DNA from: Nitratireductor aquimarinus
GTDB taxonomy: Bacteria; Pseudomonadota; Alphaproteobacteria; Rhizobiales; Rhizobiaceae
DNA length: 64,000 nt
Direction of reading: 5' to 3'
Assembly: GCF_017255295.1 (NCBI RefSeq)
Contig: NZ_JAFKDE010000012.1
Span: 57,551-121,550 of the forward strand
The position numbers and the translations under genes were made by a program. The notes under the pieces were generated by a model. The model saw only the letters and a list, made by a program, of their open reading frames with translations. It made no database searches and had not been told where the DNA came from. Shown one piece after another: positions 27,109-36,072 of this stretch; the first letter of the stretch is position 1, and every line of letters starts with the position of its first letter.

Positions 27109-28661
27109 GGGGTATGGGTCTCCAGCCAGGACTGCACCACCGGGTCGTCTGCCTCGGTCAGGAAGTGGCCTGCCGCCACCGTTTCCACGGTCACCGTCGC
27201 GCCGGCGGTGCTGAGCGTGTCGCACAGGGCCTGCGGCTGCCGGGTCAGGCGGTCTTCCGCACCGACGACCATCAACACCTCAACGCCCGTAAGATCGGCC
27301 TCTGGTGATTCCTCCAGCACATCCATCGGACGGATGAGCACCGCTTTGCGCACCCAGCCCGGGTGAAGCCGCATGAAGGCGGCCAGAAAATTCGCTCCGT
27401 TGGAATAGCCCATATGCACCGTGTTGGAGGCTTTGACCCCATAGGCGGCGGCAGCGCCTTCGCAGAAGGCTTCAAAGGCTTCCGCCTCGGAGCGAATGTC
27501 GGCCTGATCGAAGCGCATTTGTGGCAAGCGGCGGAACCAGCGCGCTGCACCTTCCTCGGTGGCCCGCCCGCGCACCCCCAGAAGCGTGGCGTGCGGGGCC
27601 GTGCGTGCGGCAAGCGGCATCAGGCTGGTCTCCGTGCCGCCGGACCCATGCAGAAGCACGATGTGCCCGCCATCGGGCGCTTCTGGCGTGTGGAAACGGT
27701 GCACGAATGGAAGCTCGCGATAGATCACGCGTGGTTCGCCGGGCATCGCGAATTGCGGCAGCACCACGCGGAAGGCATCTTCATCCCCGGCCGGGGCCTG
27801 CGGAATGAAAAGCGTGCTTCCCAGCGTCTCCTGCGGCTCATCCACGCCCATTCCCGGCGCATCGGTTGCCATCTCGACGAGAACGCCGCCTGGCTCGCGG
27901 GCATAAAGCGAGGTGAAATATTTGCGATCATGGATCGTGGTGGGTGTCGCATTGCTGCGCCTGAGGCTCGCCCCGGTCGCTTCCAGCGCCTGTTCGGAAG
28001 TTGCGCGAAGGGCGATGTGGTCGACCGTGCCAGCGCCCGGCGCGCTTGACCAGAAACCCTGCACATTGCGCAGATCAAGCGCGTCGCCCGTCTCGGAGAC
28101 AAGGCGTTCGATGGCACCGTCGCTCATTCCGGGGCGATAGCCGAAATGCGTGGTGAAGAAGGCGCGGGTCAGATCCTGCTCCTCGGTGAAGAGCGTCGCG
28201 CTGCGCAGATTGCCGACTGCATGTTCCGGCGGAATGCCGTCAGCCGCCCAGGGGGCTGCATGGCGCAGTCCGGCAACGCCCACGAGTTTGATGATGATCC
28301 CGTCTGGATCCTTCAGCCGCAGCACGGGTTCGCCCAGCTCGTTGCGCGGTCCCTCCGGCCTGAGGCCGGCGGCGAGCGCGCGCGTCAGCCAGAAGCCGAT
28401 GCTCTCCGGTTGAATGGCGAGTGCGAACTCACCGATCTGGCCATAGCCTGCGCGGCCCGGCGCACCGTCTTCCCAGACAAGAAAGGTAACGAGCGAGCCC
28501 GGCGTGCCGGCCGCGTCGCCATAGAACAGGTGCAACTGCTCGGCATCCTCGAAACCCGCCGTCTGCTTGACCAGCCGCAGCCCCAGAAAACCGGCATAGA
28601 AATCCACATTGGCCTGCACCTTGCGGGTTATCAGCGTGATGTGATGGATGCCGCTGCTCAT
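27105..28661 (-). CDS. Fusion of a ring-cleaving-type VOC dioxygenase and an alpha/beta hydrolase
   Basis: A 518-residue protein with two catalytic modules. Residues 1-310 hold the double VOC modules of the MhqO/PcpA-like hydroquinone dioxygenase group (GIHHITLITRKVQANVDFY, a VDHIALRA metal histidine, and a GVLVEMATD glutamate). Residues 320-518 form an alpha/beta hydrolase of the MhqD/carboxylesterase type: HGSGG oxyanion loop, GYSNGAN nucleophile serine, an aspartate in VGAEDRLT and histidine in AAGHFLTE. In Bacillus the two activities are separate proteins of a quinone-resistance regulon. The ATG at 28661 begins at the VOC domain. It is coupled to a downstream DMT exporter. Confidence 0.85.
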   Translation of the reverse strand: MSSGIHHITLITRKVQANVDFYAGFLGLRLVKQTAGFEDAEQLHLFYGDAAGTPGSLVTFLVWEDGAPGRAGYGQIGEFALAIQPESIGFWLTRALAAGLRPEGPRNELGEPVLRLKDPDGIIIKLVGVAGLRHAAPWAADGIPPEHAVGNLRSATLFTEEQDLTRAFFTTHFGYRPGMSDGAIERLVSETGDALDLRNVQGFWSSAPGAGTVDHIALRATSEQALEATGASLRRSNATPTTIHDRKYFTSLYAREPGGVLVEMATDAPGMGVDEPQETLGSTLFIPQAPAGDEDAFRVVLPQFAMPGEPRVIYRELPFVHRFHTPEAPDGGHIVLLHGSGGTETSLMPLAARTAPHATLLGVRGRATEEGAARWFRRLPQMRFDQADIRSEAEAFEAFCEGAAAAYGVKASNTVHMGYSNGANFLAAFMRLHPGWVRKAVLIRPMDVLEESPEADLTGVEVLMVVGAEDRLTRQPQALCDTLSTAGATVTVETVAAGHFLTEADDPVVQSWLETHTP

Positions 28662-28773
28662 GGTCTGTTCTTTCTGCGAAACTGCACTCGATTGTCTGGA
28701 AGGTGGCACCGGTGCCCGTCGGCGTCCAGATGGCATTGGTGCGGCACTTCCGCAAGCCAGCGTGAAGCTCAAT

Positions 28774-28804
28774 AAAAAAAGCCCCGCAACGCTGGTTGCG
28801 GGGC
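28774..28804 (-). terminator. Rho-independent terminator of the tadE-tadG pair
   Basis: On the minus strand a perfect 10-bp stem GCCCCGCAAC/GTTGCGGGGC with a 4-nt loop is followed by a T7 run, 25 bp after the tadG-like stop. Confidence 0.92.
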
Positions 28805-28829
28805 AGTTTTGGACGGTCTGCTTGGGTAA

Positions 28830-30590
28830 TTACTGAACTAGGACCGGCCGTTCGCAGCTGACACCGGTGACCCGAACATCGGCTTCGCCGATTTTCACGC
28901 CGGCAAGCGCCAGCACATTGTAGAGAAGTTCGTCGATGGGGGCTGTCAGGCCCGCCAGAAGCGTTTTCACGGTTCCCTGCACCAGAGGGCCGTTCAGGAG
29001 CGTGCCGCCCAGCAGCGAGCCGCCCAGAACCTTTGCCTCGAGTTCCAGGTTTTCGAGCAGCGAGCCGGTCACCGAGCCCAGAAGGTTGCGCGTGGACACA
29101 CTCTTCACACGCGCCTGATGAATGTCGGAATCGGAAAACCGAAGCCGCGACGGGCGCAGGTTCTGTCCCTCGATATGGGCCATGCCTTCGAGCGAGATGG
29201 AGAGCAGCCCGTCGACATCGATCATCTTGGCCGGGGTCACGCGCGCTTCCTCCGAGAATGTCGACAGAACGCTGTCATCCACCTCGCCGAGCGCCACTTC
29301 CAGAACGCCGGGCATGGCGTCGATGGTGACGCTGCCGCTGTTGGGCGAGGAAGGGCTGCACTGAATGTCGGCAAGCCGCGCCTCGGCATGGGCGACTTCC
29401 ACATAGAGCGGCACGCGAAGCCTGGTGCGCAGGACGATCAGGTTGATGTCGAGTTCAAACGAGACCTTCAGCCGGGTCTGCGCCGTTCTTACGGCGGTTC
29501 CGATAGGGCCGAGCGCGTGGCTTGGCGTACCCACCGGCGGTTCGCCGATCGCCAGGCTGACGGAAAGATTCGTCAGTGGCGGCAGGCTGAGCCCCGTGTC
29601 GACGGCAATCTGGTTTTCGCCATTGGCGAGTGCCGCTGCCGCCGTGATGATCTCCAGAACGCCGATCTTCATGTCCCATGGCGCATCTGTCGCCAGTGTC
29701 AGGGCATTCTTGGCGTCGAGATTGAGGATGCGGTCCAGCCGGATCGTTTCGGCGTTTTTGGACGTGGCTGTCTCAAGCGTCTTGAGCACGGTCTGCACCG
29801 TGGGCGGAACGCCGCTTGTCAGCCGGATCGTGGACAGAAGCTGCGGCAGCGTCAGATCCGTTGCCAGGATCTCGTCATAGGTGAGGGCGGTCAGGTCCAG
29901 CCTTGTCGCCAGTGTCTGCATGAAGGCGAGCACATCGACATCCGCGTCGAGCAGCGCCTCATAGTCCATCGCCTTGAGTGAGATCGTTGTGCCCAGAAGG
30001 CCGCCAAGAAGGCTGTTGAGAATGCCTCCGTTCAGGCTGGCGAGGCGGGAGCCGACCGAAAAGCCGGCCAGTTTCTCCGACGAGGCCGTTCCAACGGCGA
30101 AGAGCTCGGGCGCATCGGTGAAGAGAGACCCGAAATAGATGTTGCCTTCCTTCCGGATCGTCACCTTGGCGGCGTCCGGCGAGGTCTCCATCTCCACAAA
30201 GCGCAGATTTGCGGCGATTGACGGGTCGGGATAGTAGCGACCACGTACAAGCCTGGCGACGCCGCGCTTCTGCTGGTCGATATACTCTTCTTCCGTCAGA
30301 TATCGCTCATCAAGCAGGAGGCCGTCTTCGGTCTCGACTGCAATGTTGTGGTTGTTGAGCGCGAAGAACTTCGCCACCGCTTCTTCCGCGTTGACGATGT
30401 CTGCCGCCGCCACGATGGAGGCAAGGTCCGCCGCCTTTTGCAGCTTGCGGTCCTGAAGCGTGAGATTGCCATAATCCACTGCAAGCGCCAGGCAGCCGAT
30501 CATGATCGGCAGGAAGAGCGCGAACAGCGTCGCGACATTGGCCCTGGTGTCTCTCACAAAGCGGCGGGCGAGGGGAAGCAGCGCCCGCAT
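28830..30590 (-). CDS. TadG-like Flp pilus assembly protein
   Basis: A 586-residue protein with one N-terminal membrane helix (about residues 15-38, LFALFLPIMIGCLALAVDYGN) immediately preceded by the RANVATLFAL TadE/TadG-type signature, then a long extracytoplasmic domain. The domain begins with the typical LTLQDRKLQKAADLASIVAA segment of TadG proteins and is otherwise a variable beta-rich region ending in CERPVLVQ. TadG-type minor pseudopilins act in Flp/Tad pilus assembly. No flp pilin or secretion ATPase gene is in the window, so this is an isolated pair. It starts 1 bp after the tadE stop. Confidence 0.75.
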   Translation of the reverse strand: MRALLPLARRFVRDTRANVATLFALFLPIMIGCLALAVDYGNLTLQDRKLQKAADLASIVAAADIVNAEEAVAKFFALNNHNIAVETEDGLLLDERYLTEEEYIDQQKRGVARLVRGRYYPDPSIAANLRFVEMETSPDAAKVTIRKEGNIYFGSLFTDAPELFAVGTASSEKLAGFSVGSRLASLNGGILNSLLGGLLGTTISLKAMDYEALLDADVDVLAFMQTLATRLDLTALTYDEILATDLTLPQLLSTIRLTSGVPPTVQTVLKTLETATSKNAETIRLDRILNLDAKNALTLATDAPWDMKIGVLEIITAAAALANGENQIAVDTGLSLPPLTNLSVSLAIGEPPVGTPSHALGPIGTAVRTAQTRLKVSFELDINLIVLRTRLRVPLYVEVAHAEARLADIQCSPSSPNSGSVTIDAMPGVLEVALGEVDDSVLSTFSEEARVTPAKMIDVDGLLSISLEGMAHIEGQNLRPSRLRFSDSDIHQARVKSVSTRNLLGSVTGSLLENLELEAKVLGGSLLGGTLLNGPLVQGTVKTLLAGLTAPIDELLYNVLALAGVKIGEADVRVTGVSCERPVLVQ

Positions 30591-30591
30591 C

Positions 30592-31019
30592 TCAGAGGCC
30601 TCCGAGCCGGATGGTCGAGAAACCGACAATCTCCTTGTCCGGCATCGCATATGAATAGAGCGACCAGATCGGCAGATCGCTGGAGTCGTATTTGACGGTT
30701 ACCGTAAACTGGTTTGGATTACCGGCATCGTCAGCGACATCGATGTTGAACTTCTCGGCATTGATGAACGGGTGGTCCATCATCGACTGCTCAATGAAGT
30801 CGCGTGCGATTGTCTGCCGCTCGGTCTGGGAAAGACCGGCAACCGCCGCTCGCGCCGCGTCGGCGCTCACCTGTTGCAGGAGTGCGATGCGCTCAGATAG
30901 ATGCCATAGGCGATCATCGAGAAGACCGTCAGGAAAAACACAGGTGCGATGATCGCGAATTCGAGAGCTGCCGTGCCGTCTGATCGGTCCAGAAATTTTC
31001 TGATAATTCTTTTTGTCAT
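30592..31019 (-). pseudogene. tadE-like gene with a single-base frameshift
   Basis: The N-terminal part (from ATG 31019) reads MTKRIIRKFL, then the TadE signature GTAALEFAIIAPVFF and a membrane helix, but hits a TGA after SASHSCNR. One frame over, the sequence continues at once as SADAARAAVAGLSQTERQ, the expected continuation of a TadE protein, and runs to a stop just before tadG. A loss of one base near 30878-30885 explains both frames. It may be a sequencing error, a recent mutation or, less likely, a recoding site. Intact, the protein would be about 142 residues. Confidence 0.75.
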
Positions 31020-31081
31020 TCCAATACTCCCAAGCCCGGCATCAGGATTCAGGAGCAAAATTAAACAAAGAATAAAGCGAG

Positions 31082-31110
31082 CTATAAACTTGTAGTATAG
31101 GTCTATGCAA
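31082..31110 (-). promoter_or_regulatory. Promoter of the tadE-tadG pair
   Basis: TTGCAT, 17 bp, TTATAG on the minus strand, about 63 bp upstream of the tadE start, in a locally AT-rich stretch. Confidence 0.6.
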
Positions 31111-31447
31111 TCTGGGGTTTAATTTGAAATTGAAAGCAACCCTAGATAAATATATTTCAACAATCTACAGGACAACTCAAGGTTATGCAAGTAATGATTG
31201 CGGGAGAATGCTCTGCGCCTCGATGCCCGGTTTTGCGCGGGTTTGTGCAGGGCGCATGTATCCGTCGGCTTCATCCAAAGATTGAAAAAAGACACCAATT
31301 TCCGGATTTGAACAAATGTCGCGTAAAGAGCGGCTTTTTGCTTCTCTCGCGTATAAAGCGTTGTGAAAAGGGCCAAAAAAAGAGCGTGGATTTGACAGTA
31401 AGATAGCCGGAGGTTGCATTTTCTGTTTCCTGAAACCGTTCCGGCTA
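31111..31447. other. AT-richer non-coding stretch next to the MITE
   Basis: No credible gene is seen. Base composition is visibly lower in GC than the flanking genes, suggesting acquired or decayed DNA. Confidence 0.4.
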
Positions 31448-31710
31448 GGGCCAGGACCCATTAATATGGCCGCAATGGCGCTCGATAGACCAAGAGATGC
31501 CAGGAAAAGCCCGCAGAGCGGGGTCTTCCCCCGGTCAAGGGATTTGACGCCGCAGGTCGCCGGTCTATCGAGCGTCCTTCGGATCAGCCTGATTTGCACG
31601 GGCTACTTTGTCGCAAAGCTTTGAAAGACATGAAGTCTTCCTGCAGCCTTGCTTCGCGTATCCGCACAAATCAGGCCGACCATTGCGGCCATATTAATGG
31701 GTCCTGACCC
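31448..31710. mobile_element. MITE-like element, probably IS630-related (263 bp)
   Basis: Terminal inverted repeats of 31 bp (31448-31478 and 31680-31710) differ at one position and start GGGYCAGGACCC. The element is flanked by TA on both sides, the target duplication of IS630/Tc1-mariner elements. Inside are two further inverted pairs: a 13-bp pair (31479-31491 with 31562-31574) and a 9-bp pair (31588-31596 with 31667-31675). No transposase frame is present, so it is non-autonomous. It lies 18 bp beyond the stop of the YcaQ-like gene. Confidence 0.75.
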
Positions 31711-31728
31711 TAAGCAAATTCCGTGGCG

Positions 31729-32937
31729 TCAGGCCGCCTTTTTGTACGCGATGAGAGCAGAGGCAAGATCACCTCGCTCCATGATGGAAACGCTCTCCAG
31801 TTCCAGCCAGTTGGCGAACCGCTGTAGTTCACAAGACAAGACCTCCGCCGTTTCTGCCGGCGCATGCGGTTCGGCATGGGCCGCCTGGACCAGAAGCGTG
31901 CGTTTTGCGCGGTCGGCCTTCAGGTCGACGCGGGCGACGATACGGTCGCCCATGAGAAACGGCAGCACGTAATATCCATGCACGCGCTTGTGGGCCGGCG
32001 TGTAGATCTCGATGCGGTAGCGGAAGCCGAAGATGCGTTCGGCGCGGTCGCGCTCCCAGACCACGGGATCGAAGGGCGAGAGCAGGGCGGGCCTGTCGAT
32101 GCGACGCGGAAGCTTTGCGTCCCGGTGCAGATAGGCCGTGTTGCGCCAGCCCGTAATCTCGACCGGCAGCAGCGCGCCGGCCTCCACCAGTTCTGCAACG
32201 CGGGCCTGCGAGTCGGCCGGTTTCAGGCGAAAATAGTCGCGCAGGTCCGGTTCGGTGGCGACACCCAGTGCACGTGCGGCAATCTCCACCAGCGCGCGCT
32301 GCGCATCGTCTTCGCGTGGAGTGGGCGTGTCGAGCACGCTCTGCGGCAGCACGCGCCCGGGCAGATCGTAGAGCCTCTCGAAGCTCGGGCGGCGTGAATG
32401 CGTGGTGATGCGGCCGCACCAGAACAGCCATTCCAGCGCCTTCTTGGTCTTGCTCCAGCCCCACCAGCCCCCATCGCCCCGGTCGCCGCCGAAAGCCGAG
32501 GAGGCAATCGGGCCTTCGTCTGCGACGCGCTCATATACATGCTCAATGAAGGCGTGTTCTTCACGGGCGAAACGCACGAGCCCCTTGTAGACACCCTGGC
32601 CGCGCGCCGCCCGCTCCATGCGCCAGCGCATCAGGGGCTGTGTCTCCACAGGGAGGAGGGAAGCTTCATGCGCCCAGTATTCAAAGAGCATGCGCGGCTT
32701 TCTGGACTGGGCGCGCTCCAGAAGTTCGACAGGGTAGGGGCCGAGTCGCGCATAAAGCGGCATCAGATGGGCGCGCGCGACGACATTCACCGAGTCGATC
32801 TGCAGAAGGCCGGTTCGTGCAAGCGTGCGCCTTAGATGCTGCCTCTCCACACCGTTTGCCGGCGCAGCAGTGGAAAACCCCTGGGCTCCGAGGGCAATTC
32901 GCCGCACCTCGGCGGGCGTGAGTCGCTGCTTTCTCAT
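31729..32937 (-). CDS. YcaQ-family winged-helix DNA glycosylase (interstrand crosslink repair type)
   Basis: A 402-residue cytoplasmic protein of the HTH_42/YcaQ (AlkX) family. The N-terminal region has the family signature LLQIDSVNVVARAHLMPLYARLGPY, including the glutamine-x-aspartate catalytic segment, and later EYWAHEASLLP and SPFDPVVWERDRAERIFGFRYRIEIYTP. E. coli YcaQ unhooks DNA crosslinks made by alkylating agents; the same role is inferred here. The ATG at 32937 gives the family length; a longer start would add a non-conserved leader. A MITE has inserted just downstream of the stop. Confidence 0.88.
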   Translation of the reverse strand: MRKQRLTPAEVRRIALGAQGFSTAAPANGVERQHLRRTLARTGLLQIDSVNVVARAHLMPLYARLGPYPVELLERAQSRKPRMLFEYWAHEASLLPVETQPLMRWRMERAARGQGVYKGLVRFAREEHAFIEHVYERVADEGPIASSAFGGDRGDGGWWGWSKTKKALEWLFWCGRITTHSRRPSFERLYDLPGRVLPQSVLDTPTPREDDAQRALVEIAARALGVATEPDLRDYFRLKPADSQARVAELVEAGALLPVEITGWRNTAYLHRDAKLPRRIDRPALLSPFDPVVWERDRAERIFGFRYRIEIYTPAHKRVHGYYVLPFLMGDRIVARVDLKADRAKRTLLVQAAHAEPHAPAETAEVLSCELQRFANWLELESVSIMERGDLASALIAYKKAA

Positions 32938-33321
32938 GGGCTTTGCCGAATTCGCGTGTCCAATATACACAAGACGTAGCGTTTCGTTTCCGGCCGCGCC
33001 ACCCGACAGGCTTCGCGGCCGCAACCTCTCCTGACAGGACGATGACAGGGCGGAGGTAACTCTTTACACACCGATTTTATGCGTTAAGTCCGCTCATGAA
33101 ACGCGGCGAAACCGTGTGGGGCAGGCGAAAAACGGCGGAAATGCTTTAGACAATGCCGCATTCTCGCCAATGTTTGACTTGCTTCGCCAAGCGCCCTGCG
33201 CTAACCCTCGCCGCGTTGCAACATGAGCCTAGCCTTGCTGCCTCGGCTAGCGGCGCACAAACCCCGGTTACGGGCCTTTGATACGCAGCCTCGCCCGCGG
33301 CGGGCAACGGAAAGTCGGACC
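32938..33321 (+). other. Divergent region before the nuo operon
   Basis: No gene is seen. It contains a candidate nuo promoter at 33174-33202; the DNA glycosylase promoter must also lie here but is not obvious. Confidence 0.4.
33174..33202 (+). promoter_or_regulatory. Candidate promoter of the nuo operon
   Basis: A good -35 TTGACT with a poor -10 (TGCGCT) after 17 bp, leaving a leader of about 110 nt before nuoA. Confidence 0.35.
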
Positions 33322-33687
33322 ATGAATGAGCTTCTGAGTTCATACCTACCTATCGTTATTTTCATCGGCGTCGCCCTCGTCGTCGCAATTGCGCTTGTGG
33401 TTGCCCCGTTCCTGGTGGCCTACCGCAACCCGGATCCGGAGAAGCTGTCGGCCTATGAGTGCGGCTTCAACGCATTCGACGACGCGCGCATGAAATTCGA
33501 CGTGCGCTTCTATCTGGTGGCGATTCTGTTCATCATCTTCGATCTGGAAGTCGCGTTCCTCTTCCCGTGGGCGGTGGCGTTCGGCGAAATCGGCTGGCTT
33601 GGCTTCTGGTCTATGATGGTGTTCCTCGGTGTTCTGACCATCGGCTTCATCTACGAATGGAAGAAGGGAGCGCTGGAATGGGATTGA
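33322..33687 (+). CDS. nuoA: NADH-quinone oxidoreductase subunit A
   Basis: First gene of the complex I operon. A 121-residue membrane subunit with three transmembrane helices, the conserved loop [23 protein letters not shown] near residue 49 and [12 protein letters not shown]. The ATG at 33322 gives the family N-terminus; upstream in-frame codons are not conserved. It overlaps nuoB by 10 bp, so both are translated together. Confidence 0.97.
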   Translation: MNELLSSYLPIVIFIGVALVVAIALVVAPFLVAYRNPDPEKLSAYECGFNAFDDARMKFDVRFYLVAILFIIFDLEVAFLFPWAVAFGEIGWLGFWSMMVFLGVLTIGFIYEWKKGALEWD

Positions 33688-34253
33688 ACAACGGCACGCT
33701 CGTGGCGCCCCAGCCCAAGGGGCTGATCGACCCCCGCACCGGTAATCCGGTCGGCGCGGACGATCCGTTTTACACGGGCCTCAACAACGAGCTTTCCGAC
33801 AAGGGCTTCATCGTCACGTCGTCGGAAGCGCTGATCACCTGGGCGCGCACCGGCTCGCTCATGTGGATGACCTTCGGTCTGGCCTGCTGCGCCGTCGAGA
33901 TGATGCACATCTCCATGCCGCGCTACGATGCAGAGCGTTTCGGCATCGCGCCGCGCGCTTCACCGCGCCAGTCCGACGTGATGATCGTCGCCGGCACGCT
34001 GACCAACAAGATGGCGCCTGCGCTCCGCAAGGTCTACGACCAGATGCCGGAGCCGCGTTACGTCATCTCCATGGGCTCGTGCGCCAATGGCGGCGGCTAC
34101 TATCACTATTCCTATTCGGTGGTGCGCGGCTGCGATCGCGTCGTGCCTGTCGATATCTATGTGCCCGGCTGCCCGCCCACGGCGGAAGCGCTGCTTTACG
34201 GCATTCTTCTTCTCCAGAAGAAGATCCGTCGCACCGGCACGATCGAACGTTAG
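33678..34253 (+). CDS. nuoB: NADH-quinone oxidoreductase subunit B
   Basis: The 191-residue peripheral-arm subunit that holds iron-sulfur cluster N2, the last electron donor to quinone. The cysteine ligands are visible in [19 protein letters not shown] and [10 protein letters not shown]. It begins inside the end of nuoA and is followed 8 bp later by nuoC. The N-terminal region is slightly longer than in E. coli, as is usual for alphaproteobacterial and mitochondrial homologues. Confidence 0.97.
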   Translation: MGLNNGTLVAPQPKGLIDPRTGNPVGADDPFYTGLNNELSDKGFIVTSSEALITWARTGSLMWMTFGLACCAVEMMHISMPRYDAERFGIAPRASPRQSDVMIVAGTLTNKMAPALRKVYDQMPEPRYVISMGSCANGGGYYHYSYSVVRGCDRVVPVDIYVPGCPPTAEALLYGILLLQKKIRRTGTIER

Positions 34254-34261
34254 AGGCGAGC

Positions 34262-34864
34262 ATGAGCGAAGCGCTGAAGGACCTGGCGGCATACGTCACG
34301 GAAAAGCTCGACGCCCAGATTCAGGATGCGGTCGTCGCCTATGGCGAGCTGACCTTCCTGGTCGAGCCGGGTGACATCGTCGATGTGCTCAACTTTCTGA
34401 AGAACGACGTGCAGTGCCAGTTCTTCGCCTTTGTCGACATTGCAGGCGCGGATTATCCGGCGCGCGAGAAGCGGTTCGAGGTGGTCTACCATCTCCTGTC
34501 GCCGCGCCAGAACCAGCGCGTTCGCGTCAAGGTGTCGACGGATGAGGACACGCCGGTGCCGTCGGTCGTGGAAGTGTTTCCCGCCGCCGACTGGTATGAG
34601 CGTGAAACCTACGACATGTACGGCGTGCTGTTTACCGGCCATCCGGACCTGCGCCGCCTTCTGACCGATTACGGTTTCGAAGGGCATCCGCTCCGCAAGG
34701 ACTTCCCGCTGACCGGCTTTGTCGAGGTTCGCTATGATGACGAGCTGAAGCGCGTCGTCTACGAGCCCGTCAATCTGAGGCAGGAATTCCGCAATTTCGA
34801 TTTCCTCTCGCCGTGGGAAGGGACGGATTACGTCCTGCCCGGTGATGAGAAGGCGAAAGACTAG
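34262..34864 (+). CDS. nuoC: NADH-quinone oxidoreductase subunit C
   Basis: A 200-residue connecting subunit (30-kDa type) of the peripheral arm, separate from NuoD as in mitochondria and alphaproteobacteria, not fused as in E. coli. The signature [20 protein letters not shown] is present, followed by [11 protein letters not shown]. It has no cofactor. It starts 8 bp after nuoB and is 17 bp from nuoD. Confidence 0.96.
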   Translation: MSEALKDLAAYVTEKLDAQIQDAVVAYGELTFLVEPGDIVDVLNFLKNDVQCQFFAFVDIAGADYPAREKRFEVVYHLLSPRQNQRVRVKVSTDEDTPVPSVVEVFPAADWYERETYDMYGVLFTGHPDLRRLLTDYGFEGHPLRKDFPLTGFVEVRYDDELKRVVYEPVNLRQEFRNFDFLSPWEGTDYVLPGDEKAKD

Positions 34865-34881
34865 AGGTTGGGCAGCGCCAG

Positions 34882-36072
34882 ATGACTGAGCACTCCGTCC
34901 GCAATTTCAACATCAACTTCGGCCCGCAGCATCCGGCGGCCCACGGCGTTCTGCGTCTGGTGCTGGAACTCGACGGCGAGGTGGTGGAACGAGTCGATCC
35001 GCATATCGGTCTGCTGCACCGCGGCACCGAAAAGCTGATGGAGCACAAGACCTATCTGCAGGCCGTGCCCTATCTGGACCGTCTCGATTACGTCGCGCCG
35101 ATGAACCAGGAACATGCCTATGCCCTGGCGATCGAGCGTCTGCTCGACGTTCAGGTGCCGATCCGCGGACAGCTTATCCGCGTTCTCTATTCCGAGATCG
35201 GCCGTATTCTGAACCACCTCCTGAACGTCACCACGCAGGCGATGGACGTGGGCGCGCTCACCCCGCCGCTGTGGGGCTTCGAGGAACGCGAAAAGCTGAT
35301 GGTGTTCTATGAGCGGGCCTGTGGCGCGCGCATGCACGCAGCCTATTTCCGTCCCGGCGGCGTTCATCAGGACATTCCCGACCAGCTGGTCGAGGACATC
35401 GGCAAGTGGATCGATCCGTTCCACAAGACGCTGGACGATCTCGACAGCCTTCTGACCGGCAACCGCATCTTCAAGCAGCGTAACGTCGACATCGGCGTCG
35501 TGACGCTGGAAGAGGCATGGGCCTGGGGCTTCTCGGGCGTCATGGTGCGTGGTTCGGGCGCTGCATGGGATCTGCGCAAGAGCCAGCCCTATGAGTGCTA
35601 TCCGGAGATGGAATTCGACATTCCGATCGGCAAGAACGGCGACTGCTACGACCGCTATCTCATCCGTATGGAAGAGATGCGCCAGTCGGCGAAGATCATG
35701 CGCCAGTGCGTTGATCGTCTTCTTGGCAAGGAGCGTGTCGGCCCGGTTTCCAACACCGACGGCAAGGTCGTCCCGCCCAAGCGCGGCGAGATGAAGCGGT
35801 CGATGGAAGCGCTGATCCATCACTTCAAGCTCTACACCGAAGGCTACCACGTCCCCGCGGGCGAGGTTTACGCGGCTGTGGAAGCGCCCAAGGGCGAGTT
35901 CGGCGTCTATCTGGTCTCCGACGGCTCCAACAAGCCCTATCGCTGCAAGCTGCGCGCACCGGGCTTTGCTCATCTCCAGGCCATGGATTTCCTGTGCCGC
36001 GGCCATCTTCTGGCCGACGTCGCCGCCGTTCTTGGCTCCCTCGACATCGTGTTTGGTGAGGTAGACAGATAA
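34882..36072 (+). CDS. nuoD: NADH-quinone oxidoreductase subunit D
   Basis: The 396-residue (49-kDa type) subunit that forms the quinone pocket with NuoB. Motifs [14 protein letters not shown] at the start, with the pocket histidine, RGTEKLMEH and the C-terminal [29 protein letters not shown] are intact. It was derived from a hydrogenase large subunit but lacks the nickel-binding cysteines. nuoE starts directly at the next base after the stop. Confidence 0.97.
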   Translation: MTEHSVRNFNINFGPQHPAAHGVLRLVLELDGEVVERVDPHIGLLHRGTEKLMEHKTYLQAVPYLDRLDYVAPMNQEHAYALAIERLLDVQVPIRGQLIRVLYSEIGRILNHLLNVTTQAMDVGALTPPLWGFEEREKLMVFYERACGARMHAAYFRPGGVHQDIPDQLVEDIGKWIDPFHKTLDDLDSLLTGNRIFKQRNVDIGVVTLEEAWAWGFSGVMVRGSGAAWDLRKSQPYECYPEMEFDIPIGKNGDCYDRYLIRMEEMRQSAKIMRQCVDRLLGKERVGPVSNTDGKVVPPKRGEMKRSMEALIHHFKLYTEGYHVPAGEVYAAVEAPKGEFGVYLVSDGSNKPYRCKLRAPGFAHLQAMDFLCRGHLLADVAAVLGSLDIVFGEVDR

